A program made the translations under genes and the position numbers. A stretch of 64,000 nt of DNA from Annulohypoxylon bovei var. microspora. Its lineage: Eukaryota > Ascomycota > Sordariomycetes > Xylariales > Hypoxylaceae. Shown piece after piece: positions 33,638-42,813 of this stretch. The notes beneath the pieces were generated by a model that was not told the origin of the DNA, did no database searches, and was given only the letters and a program-made list of their open reading frames with translations. How positions within the stretch are numbered: position 1 is the stretch's first letter; each line of letters opens with the position of its first letter. The DNA lies in assembly GCA_022836615.1 (NCBI GenBank), contig MU405350.1:37941-101940 (forward strand). The letters run 5' to 3'.

Positions 33638-33973
33638 ATGGTAAGTTCAGGTCAAAGCTGATTCATTCTTTATATTCGATTTGGTAGCTAATAGTCGAAC
33701 CCAGTCTGCGCTCTTCAACTTCCAATCCCTCCTGCTCGTCATCCTCCTCCTTATCTGCACATGCGCCTACGTACACCAAATATTCCCGACGGTCCTGGAT
33801 AGAAATAAGGAAGGGTAGGTTATCTACCGTCCGGGTGGTATAGTGGTGGCATTACGGCGAAGGCTAATCATGAGAATTGCAGTTTCATGGGCATCTTCTG
33901 GAAGGCGGCGAGGGTAGGGGAAAGACTAAGTCCATATATAAGTCTATGCTGCGTTTTCATGGCTGTAAGTTAG
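33638..33973 (+). CDS. KSH1: Kish/TMEM167 early secretory pathway protein
   Basis: A tiny Golgi/ER membrane protein of the Kish (TMEM167, yeast Ksh1) family, needed for constitutive secretion. No exon is longer than 110 nt, so open-frame scans miss it. Exons: 33638-33640 (only the ATG), 33705-33814 and 33883-33973; introns of 64 and 68 nt, all GT-AG. The product begins M-SALFNFQSLLLVILLLICTC, continues AYVHQIFPTVLDRNKEG and then FMGIFWKAARVGERLSPYISL, which matches the family along its length. The N-terminal hydrophobic helix and the second one around SLCCVFMA are both present. The 3' end is uncertain. Reading on gives FMAVS and a stop at 33973 (67 aa, a few residues short of the usual 72). 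Alternatively a good donor at 33965 and acceptor at 34009 would add another 24-residue tail ending near 34083. Confidence 0.9.
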
Positions 33974-34083
33974 ACATCATCATGACCATGTCCACTCACG
34001 TCCCCCCAGATCAGGCTAATGGATACTAGGCCTCGATGGTTGTTGGCAACTAGCGAATTGGTTGATGGCTTTCTGGGAGTTTA

Positions 34084-35780
34084 GCATAAGCCAAACGGAG
34101 TTCGGTTCGATTCATGGAGTAAAAGGGCAATATGGGACTTGGTGAGACAAGTACGGTAATACGTTGCGGATGGAAGGGTTGCCCATTTATACGATAATAA
34201 TTCCGGCTATGTGTCCATCGAATTACTTAGGAGCATTTATCGGTTCTGCAACGGCAAACAATCGGTCTCTTCGTGCCTCCCATTAAACGCCAGTGGTTGA
34301 GCTTGTCACGGATGTTTCGTGTGGCATCAGTTGTGTACCCCCATCGTCAAATAGTGTGCAAAGTTTAGCTCGTCAACCCGATGAGCTCGACATCCATCCG
34401 TTCGGGTCGAATATCCAGGTACCGACTAAGGCTTCTAAGGCGATGAGGTTGTTAGAGGACTAGGGCAGTATTACCATTATCTACCTACCGAGTATTTGTC
34501 TCACAGTGGTGATCATCGCTCACCCACCTATAAATGAAAGACTATTAAAATTCTGATCTTAACCCATCAAGCATTAGTTTAGTGAAAGTATCTCAAATTC
34601 TAAAACCTGAAGATAACATCCTCTCATATGGCTCTTGTCGGCTCTAAGTGCTAGTTAGGTTTGGCCAGCACTTCTTCCCTCTCATTTTCCGTACCGAGAT
34701 GACTATCATTTCTTTCTTTCGGGGCCTTTAAAATATATGTTAATGGTACTAGAAGAGGGAAACATAATACCACGAGGCACAGGATCCGAGTGGTATCGTT
34801 ACACTACATTTTTCAAACCTCGTCATAACACCGCCCGCATTGATCCTTTACATTTCTTTTTCTAGCTAAAACACGCATTTTCTATTGATAACTACCTACC
34901 TAGAATCCCAAGACAATTTGATGAGAGGATAACTAATTAGCATGGGTGGGTAACATTCGTAGAATTGATGGCAAGCATTCCTGGCTATAGTTAAGTATCA
35001 CGTTAGAAAGAGGCTTGCATGTCTTACTCAAGTTATAGAATTATATAATATTATAATTGCCGCCAGGTTTAATGTTATGTTTAACTAGCACTTGGTAATA
35101 AGTAAATATTATGCGCGTCGCGGATCGGCCCTGATTGGGCTTTCAAGCAAGGAGAATATTTAAATAAGAAACATCATGATTTGCCGAAGGCTGACTGATC
35201 TTAAAGACAGTAAAGATGCGGATGTGATGAAGATGTGACGAAGACGTGACGATAATATGCTGACGGCAGGTGTTGAAATGCTCCTACACCCTCAGCCTTG
35301 TATCGACTGCATGTCAGATTACGGTTTTACCACCTTAATAGAGATCGACTTTTGTCTTTGCGACTGAGCAAACCCCTATTCCCGGGCACCGGGGAACAGG
35401 CGCATAATTAATAGATGCAAACACGGGTTCGTACTCGATCCTTCGGCCTGTCTCCGGCTTTGTTAGAGGATGACTTGCATATAGCTATGGACTTGTGACG
35501 TCGCACTACCTGAAATATATTTACTTGATAAAGGGGATGTCATGTCGTGTCGTGGCGTGTCGAGTTACAGTGGACTGCGGAGGAAATTTGAAATTGGTCT
35601 ATCATGCAAATTGATACGATGAAAAGGTTCATAAACATCGCGGTAGCGTCTCGATAGTTTCAGGCATTATGCAGTCACTAGATGCACTATATCGAGACTA
35701 AGACAACAACAACTTAGAAAGCGGAGAGTATAAGATTAGTATTGCAACTGCAACTCCAAATCTTCGACGTCATGATAAAG
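34084..35780. other. gene desert, left part
   Basis: About 1.7 kb downstream of the Kish gene with no supported gene. Locally AT-rich (34.5-35.1 kb). It ends in ATGATAAAG at 35772-35780, the left copy of the target duplication of the adjacent element. Confidence 0.5.
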
Positions 35781-36467
35781 CGGTAACTCTAGCAAAACAG
35801 GTACGACTTTTTGAATAAACAGGTAAATCCACTTTTTAGATTTCAGCCAATTAGAAGCACGCAAGTCGCAGCTTTTCAAAGCGTTTGTATCGAGTCAATC
35901 ACACACTTTACACATACGCATTATTAAATCTCAAAAATATTTATTTAATGATAAAAATAAAAATAAAAATTACCGTTAATTAAATTAAATTATTTCATTT
36001 TTTTCAATTTATTCAAGCGGTCTTGAAATATTTAAATATTATGTAAAGCTTACACATTTACTTAGGTACATAGGCTTGTTGATTTGTAAGGGTATCACGT
36101 GCTGTCGCTAAAAAATGTGGTTCGCTGACTTTAAACTTCAACCACACTCGAAGGAGTTGATGCATTCGGATGAAACTTATATCATTAGATCCGTTGAATT
36201 GAGGGCTTCACAAACATATATTTTATATAATTCTAAGTTGTACAAGTTGAAAGTTATTTGAATATTTCTGTTGGATTGGTATAGCAAGCTCAGGCCACTA
36301 AAGTGTCACGTGGGACCCTTTAATACTACCACTTAGCGTACGCAATATTAAGTACCTAGGTACTGTGGAGCCTTCAAGGGTTTCTATGTTCTAGCCAATG
36401 ATATGTGGGTAAAAAGTGGATTTACCTGTTTATTCAAAAAGTCGTACCTGTTTTGCTAGAGTTACCG
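35781..36467. mobile_element. Mutator-like MITE, 58-bp perfect TIRs
   Basis: A 687-bp non-autonomous DNA transposon. Its ends, 35781-35838 and 36410-36467, are perfect 58-bp inverted repeats beginning CGGTAACTCTAGC. It is flanked by identical 9-bp direct repeats ATGATAAAG at 35772-35780 and 36468-36476. Long TIRs plus a 9-bp target duplication are the marks of Mutator-like (MULE) elements. The duplication could also be read as 11 bp (ATGATAAAGCG) if the last CG is taken as target. The AT-rich interior has no open frame of note, so it must be mobilised in trans. Identical TIRs and an intact duplication point to a recent insertion. Confidence 0.85.
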
Positions 36468-36476
36468 ATGATAAAG

Positions 36477-36817
36477 CGTGCAAAAGAGCCGCTAGATTCT
36501 GAGCTGCTGAGGTGCGGATATGTCCGGTTTCGAATGCCTTGGAGCCTCTAATACAGATGCAGATAACAAAGGGGGAGATCGTCATTCTGTATATAAATGG
36601 TGGACGGCGATGTGGGCATTCTTAGTTAGGTAATCGATTATATTAGTAATAAGCACATTCCCGAAGGCGTTACGGGATGCGAAGCCGCATCGTAAGCGGG
36701 AGCCAGCAGCGCCCAGTGGCGTCTCATCCGTGCCCGCTCCGTTAGTTCGTCAGTTTTACGATCTGTCAACTCCAGGTCGAACCAGAAAACTTCCTAGGTA
36801 CCATAGCGGGAAAAGGT
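36477..36817. other. spacer between two mobile elements
   Basis: A short segment with mixed composition, including a GC-rich patch at about 36655-36760 (many GCG/CGC words). No reading frame or RNA signature could be assigned. Confidence 0.45.
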
Positions 36818-37100
36818 GGGAGCTAATAATGATTATATGTTTAAAATAATCATTATAAATTTCAAATAATCATTAAAAATTTCAAATAATCATTAAAAAA
36901 TTCCAATAATCATTATAAATCCACTTAATTACAATAATCATTCGTAGATAAATAATCATTCGCAAAAAAATAATCATTATTCGGTTTTACAGCTGGCAAA
37001 CTGAAAATACAGTTAAAAAGTGGGCACCACCAGCTGCCCTACGGTTAGGTGACCCAACGCGACAACAAAGTCAACGATATTTTTAAGCCCTAGACCACAC

Positions 37101-37220
37101 CTACGGCAACACCTACAACACCACCTCCAGGGCTACAGCACCACCCACAGCACCTGGGCACCCACAGCACCTGGGCACCCACAGCACCACCTACAGCACC
37201 ACCTACAGCAGCAGCAGCAG
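37101..37220. repeat. CAGCACCACCTA-type minisatellite
   Basis: Tandem, imperfect units based on CAGCACC, CACCTA and GGGCACC, ending in a CAG trinucleotide run. It lies in the core of the low-complexity element. Confidence 0.75.
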
Positions 37221-37239
37221 CAACTTAAACCACTTCAAG

Positions 37240-37262
37240 AAAAAAAACTTAGACTTTTTTTT
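37240..37262. repeat. A8/T8 hairpin, copy 1
   Basis: Eight A, the loop CTTAGAC, then eight T form a perfect short hairpin. A related copy follows about 100 bp downstream, so the segment looks duplicated within the element. Confidence 0.6.
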
Positions 37263-37336
37263 CGTTTCCTTACCTGCAACAGCACCTGCAACAGCAATAA
37301 ACCCCACATGCACAGCAGCAGCAGCAATACTTAAAG

Positions 37337-37360
37337 AAAAAAAACTTAGAAGTTTTTTTT
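37337..37360. repeat. A8/T8 hairpin, copy 2
   Basis: Eight A plus CTT pair with AAG plus eight T around a 2-nt loop, an 11-bp stem. Preceded, like copy 1, by CAG-rich sequence and ACTTAAA, which supports internal duplication. Confidence 0.6.
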
Positions 37361-37379
37361 ATTTTCTTTTACTTTTTAC

Positions 37380-37442
37380 ATCCACACATCCATCCATCCA
37401 TCCATCCATCCACACATCCACACATCCACACATCCACACAAC
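37380..37442. repeat. CATC/CACACATC microsatellite
   Basis: Tandem CCAT and CCACACAT units: five ATCC tetranucleotides followed by several CACACATC octamers. A simple repeat in the element core. Confidence 0.85.
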
Positions 37443-37483
37443 AACATCGTCAACATCATTATCGTGCCAAGCTTACTAGATCA

Positions 37484-37680
37484 GTAGATGTAGATGCAGT
37501 AGATGCGTAGCAGTAGATCAGTAGCAGTAGATCAGTAGCAGTAGATCAGTAGACGTAAATCAGTAGACGTAAATCAGTAGACGTGCAGTAGACCAGGCAG
37601 TAGATCAGTAGACGGGCAGTAGACTAGTAAACCAGTAAACCAGTAAACCAGTAGACTAGTAAATCAGTAGGTGTAAAGTA
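37484..37680. repeat. GATCAGTAGCAGTA-family minisatellite
   Basis: About 200 bp of interlocked units based on CAGTAGATCAGTAG, CAGTAGACGTAAAT and CCAGTAAA. Unit lengths vary (7-15 bp), indicating repeated slippage and local duplication. It is followed by a run of 14 C at 37698-37711. Confidence 0.8.
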
Positions 37681-37867
37681 AGGGGGTAGGGGACGAGCCC
37701 CCCCCCCCCCCATATTTATATTAATGATTATCTTTCCATTAATGATTATTTTTCTATTAATGATTATTTTTCCATTAATGATTATTTGCCTGCGAATGGT
37801 TAATGAATGAAGGAACGATTAGGATAATGCCGGATTATTTTTCGAAAAAATAATGATTATTAGCTCC

Positions 37868-40800
37868 CTGCCATTCCTGGTACGGTAGGCAGCCCGGAGG
37901 AACGCTCTTTAGAGGAGTCGGCATAGCCGTAACAGCCGCGGTTTTCACGGGATTATCCGAGTACTAAGGTTAGGAGGTTAAGTCTAGTTAGGTAGTTGAT
38001 GCTATGTAAACTAACCTGACTCGCAGACTTGCAGACTCGTACGAGATTCTCGTCATTCACACCTAAGTAGCTGCCCTAGGTATTGTCGAGAGTCGAGACC
38101 CAAAATGTAGTAAGTACGAATTAGTAACTAGTTGCATAGGTAGGTACAGTGGCTAGCGAATGGGTTAGGGGAGACTTCAGACAATTCCATACCTACTATG
38201 TAGTCTCCTGGCGAGCTGCAGAGCCAACTGATACTCCTTCCCCGGGGGCGACTGTTTCAAGACCTACTGATTTTTATCGTGCAACTGCTGATGTCGCGGT
38301 AACACCAGAGTAGCAAACATGTTACATGCCAGGAACGAAAACTTGACAGGACAGGTTTCAACGAATGAGATGACACAATAAGGCTCTCGACTTTCCTATG
38401 TTGGCCATATGTTTGTAACCGCGCCAACCCATATGATCAATTTAGTAAACAGATACCTAGGTCAGGTTGGTTTACTATGTTGTAACTTGTAACAGCTGTA
38501 CAGTTGCTTTAAGTCAATAGAAGACTCAAGACAACCTCAACAAAGCAAGAACATGATTCTTATCGGGGCGAACAAGGCGGACGCGGCATTCCAGCTTCTC
38601 GGAAGGTGAAGTTAGGTATCCGTGAAGGATGGTGTGAATGTGCTATGGCGGTTATTCCTTTTTTTCGTTTCACTCGAGTCTTATCACAGGTCGATGGCAT
38701 CTTTAAGGTACGATTCCTGGGTAAGCGGCATGGCGCCGGCGCTGGTAGGCTAGTTGCGTGCGTTTCTAGCAAGCCCGCGCTGCTCGATACGGAGTAACAA
38801 TCCCACTTGATCAAGGGGGTACTGGCCAGTACTCTAGTGCTGCATATGTCTTGTATCCTTCTGTAATAGTTACAGCAAGGAGACACCTCTAGTTGCTTGA
38901 ATTCCAGTATCTACAAGTATTAGAGACCGCTACCTCGTTTCCACTCATTTAGACCGCCGATTCCAGCCCCGTTAGCGGCGCAAAAGCTGCAGAAGCCGCT
39001 CGCCTCACTTTTTTTAAGCATCCGTATTGAAATTAATATCAAACGCATGGCCATCCACGCAACAGGTTGAGTCGCGAAGGAGGTAAAATGTCCCAATTGT
39101 AACCAACTGGTATTGGCCATAAGAAAGGAAACTGGGACAACATCTCATCCGTCTCATACACCGCTAAGTACATCCTATCAGCTTAGGTGAATCGGAAGTC
39201 AACGCATTCCTTCCCGGCCATATGTAGTTCACACCATGATCGTCGTCAGACTCGTGGCAATCTCATGGTCGTTGCTTTGAACTCCAGTCTCTCCTCATCC
39301 TCATCCAACGCCCAACATTAAAGGTTTCCGGCCGAGCCAAAGCACCACCTCAGGCATTTGCTTATTACTATTACATACCTACATACATACACATAGGTAT
39401 ACATATCCGACATCATGCCCACTAACTAGCAGCCCGTAATATCACCACATATTATCATCATCACCGGCCGTCTCGACTCTAGGCTCAATGTTGGGTTGAA
39501 CCATACCACTCACCGACAGGTGCATTGCTTCTGCCGCAGTCGCCGCCGCCGCCGGCACTGCTGCTGCTGCACACCACGACTGGTCTTTTGAACGACAGGT
39601 CATCAAAACGCCTACTCGTTTAGAAGCCTGACGAGTACTGCATTTCCTGGGGGTACTCTTCGTGGTATTCGTATTTTGTTAGTTACCATGCCTTTCCCAC
39701 ATATCCGAGAAATGACAGGGTGTGATTTGCAAAAAAAGAATCGACGGCTGGGCGAAAATCTTCCACATCTTCCACCTTCATCCCTACACCATTATTATCA
39801 TCCTTCCAAGACGTTTGCGCGTCCGCTGCATCGATCTGGCTGTGTCCGGCAAAATCCATCGAGGACTTCTGATACGGCGATAGATTTAGACATCGAGTGA
39901 TACCCAGATCAGTGATACATACATATTGAAATATTAATATATCGTATATCGACATGAAATAGGCATGAGATGCCTCGTACATGAAATAGTCTAGAAGTGC
40001 ATACGTAGCGTTTAATGATAAATGGTAAATACTAGATAGGTACCTAGGTACATGCTGGGTGGTAGCACTTGAGATATTGGAATTAGGTTATGCAATTGAC
40101 CATGCAGGGACGGATTATTACGATTATGATTCCTGAAAAGGTATTGGCTTGTTTCGTTTCGCAAATTGGACCTTCCACGGGGGCCTGGGGGGCCTGGACG
40201 GAGCCAGATTAGTCCCGGACTTGACCCAAATCAATGGAACTCAGGTCCAACCCTTTGAAGCCGCAAAGCCTTAAGAGAAACCACGCTAGTAAAAGTAACA
40301 TCCTTGACACCTGTAAGTACCTAAGTACCTATATAACTGAAAGCAGACAAGGTAACTGCAAATGCTGCAGCTAGTAAAAACTCGCCTAATCTTAGGGAGA
40401 CACCCCCCTGAGCCACCTACCTTCCAGCCTAGTATGCAGCTATGCCACTTTCCAATTCCCTGGTCTAAGGAATTAGGGATTAGGTAGGGATTATGGTTTA
40501 CAATTTAGGGGATTTTATCCCCCCTGACCACGAAACAAGTCGAAACGAGATTTTCTTTCGCTTCGTCATTTTTTTTCTTCCTCTACTACTTCTTTTGCCT
40601 GTTCCATCAAAACCCACCACACCCATCACATCCACTGCTTCCTTTTCCGTTCTAAAACTCTTCGTTTGGGACAAAGTAGTCTTCACGGACCACGTCTGGC
40701 ACGTCCTTTTTGAGGTCCCCGGACGCTAATTAAAGACCGTCATCGGAGTCTTTTCCAAAGTCGGTGTCAGCTAGGCACAGCAATGTGCAGATCGGTTGGT

Positions 40801-42813
40801 TGACTAAATGCTTTTGGAGGGATCTCATTGTTACCCATCCCTTCCCAGATCCCAATTTGAACGATTATGAAGATACCTTTATGAATGTTCTATCCAAAAA
40901 GAACAAGAGAGGTCGACGCGAAGATAAAAAAGAATAAAAAAAGAATCCCACCTATGCAAGCCAAGACACACCGAGCCCAAGCCTGACTAAAGGACAAGGG
41001 CAACGCCTCGTGTGTATGTGTTATGGATGGATGTATTATGTATGCGTGCGTATGCGCGTTTGCGTGTCTGTTGTACTAATGTATTATTATTGTCATTCTT
41101 GCTCTGCTGGCGTTCTTTTTTTATGCTGATCGCAGGTTCTCGTCCCTTTGCGGTCCTCGGAGACCATGACTCCTGAGTCGTGGACCGAAGTAGACCAATC
41201 CATCTACGCATCTACGTCCGGTTTACCGGTCTGCCGGTCTACTATATCCTATTTTCTCTTTTTTACGGGAGACTAGCACTTCTCGTCATTCTACCACGAT
41301 GGTGGCGATCTACCCATCCCTGGGACTCTTACTGCATACTACACACTTAGCATACTTAGGGGGCCCCTCCTTGGATCACTTGGATCGGTTTGAAGTATCC
41401 ACGCCGCCACCGCTGGATGAGGAATTTCTTATTGATACCATCGTCTCAGCCAGCAGGAAGGAGGCGTCCAAAAGGTAACCAAAAAGTCTCGCCCTCGGCA
41501 GCCCTGAAGCTGTACGTTCCAGCCGTTTGTTTGAGAGAGACCAGAGCATCGTTAGCATCCATCTTAGCATCTTAATATCATAATATTCTAGCATCCACCA
41601 TGGACCTTAGCATTTTAGCACATTAACACATTAGCACCTAAGCACCTAAAGCAAAGCAAAGCATCCATCTCATCCATTACTATTCCTGCAGGTTGCAGGT
41701 AGCACCGGAATAATCTGAACTACCATCATCCATGATGAGTCCATGAGCCACACACGAACTACATACATAGTGTGGTGTAGTGTAGTGTAGTGTAGTATGC
41801 ACCATGAGCCTTGAGCCTGAGCCTGAGCCTGAGCCATAGCCATAGCCATGTTCTATGAGCCGCGGAAGGATGTGGTGTGGATGCAATAGCGCATTGATGA
41901 GTATCAGTGCTTCACATTTCTCATTTCCCCCGGAACCATGTCTATCCATTGTCCACCATACACCCCTTACCCGCCTGGACCCGTGGACCGTGGATACATA
42001 CTATTACTTTCTCTTCCAAGTTAATAATAATAATCTACTTTCCCGTGATTGATTACTGCTTTTAGTTTCTTAATACCACCCTTGTCCCTTTTTTTGTTTT
42101 CCTACTTTCCCTTCCCGCCAACAACCTACTTAGTACTTACATATTATTTATTATTATTATTGATCGCCTCGTTCCTGGCCACTCGCGATATCTTCTTCCT
42201 TTCCTTCCCCTTTGTTCGGCACTTCCTACTCTATACACCCTTTTGAAGGAAAAAAAGAAAAAAGAAAAGAAAAATAAGAAACCAAGGTACATACTCCCAA
42301 CTCCAGCTCCTTGTCCTGAATCGTTCCTCCAAGGATTCCTACCTGCAAACATCCATATCTTCCCTGACCGTAGCTGCTAGTTGCCAGTCCTTTTCAGGGT
42401 TGGCTTGCAGCATCCTCTCAAATCATAGGCGGCCATGTAAGACCTCAAACCCACACGCTTTCCTACAGATGCAACAAACACCACTCCTTCACACCTCTCG
42501 ATTCCCTTGTCTCGAAGTACACAACAGGCGAGCTAGGGGTACATCTGCAGCCATCCGCTTTCACGAGACCATTCCGTCCAACATCGGAGCTGTTTGCAAA
42601 TCTCTGAAATATAGAACCCGTCCGCTGACCAACTGCACGATTAGTAGTCATATTCTTTCACTCTTGGCCATCATCAAAATTTTCGTCGGCCCCGTGACTT
42701 GAACTCTTGCATAGGAACGAAGGAAACCGCATATTATCAAGCAAAAGATCAGTCTAAGGCCTCGATCGACCAGTATAGGAACGCCGTGAGAAGTCGAAAT
42801 CACGGCAGAAAAG
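37868..42813. other. gene desert upstream of TCP11
   Basis: Nearly 5 kb without a supported gene. Small frames (38560-38886, 39676-39982, 40493-40729, 41680-41949) lack an ATG, family features or reasonable composition. Palindromic ACCTAGGT/TAGGTACCTA words are frequent (for example 40034-40053). Simple repeats occur at 41.6-41.85 kb, and pyrimidine-rich then purine-rich tracts at 42.06-42.28 kb. The last 500-700 bp is probably the TCP11 promoter and a leader with short upstream frames. Confidence 0.5.
41770..41850. repeat. TGTAG and GAGCCT/ATAGCC microsatellites
   Basis: Four to five GTGTA pentamers followed by four GAGCCT hexamers and three ATAGCC hexamers. Simple non-coding repeats in the TCP11 upstream region. 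Confidence 0.8.

Larger units (their letters stand above)
36818..37867. mobile_element. low-complexity DNA element with subterminal repeat arrays
   Basis: A non-coding element of about 1.05 kb. Its ends carry GGGAGCTAATAATGATTAT (36818) and its inverted near-match ending in TTAGCTCCC (37867), 18 of 19 matching. Inside the left arm are seven copies of AATAATCATT at roughly 12-25 bp spacing (36842-36980). The right arm has the same decamer inverted, AATGATTAT, four times (37722-37782) plus one at the tip. Arrays of short subterminal repeats in opposite orientation resemble transposase-binding sites of hAT, CACTA and related DNA transposons. The core is a chain of microsatellites, two A8/T8 hairpins and a C14 run. 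Outer boundaries and the target duplication are unclear: GGTAC occurs just outside both ends (36797-36801, 37879-37883), but the sequence between it and the matching arms is poorly paired. Confidence 0.65.

Noticed and set aside
33831..33882. tRNA-like string (GGTGGTATAGTGGTGGC) resembling an A box
   Set aside because: It lies in intron 2 of the Kish gene, no T-loop or acceptor stem follows, and no cloverleaf can be drawn.
38560..38886. 108-codon minus-strand frame in the gene desert
   Set aside because: No ATG at its start, no family features, and composition like the surrounding non-coding DNA.
41680..41949. 89-codon frame with GYGSGSGSGS stretch
   Set aside because: Produced by hexamer microsatellites; no homology or coding signature.
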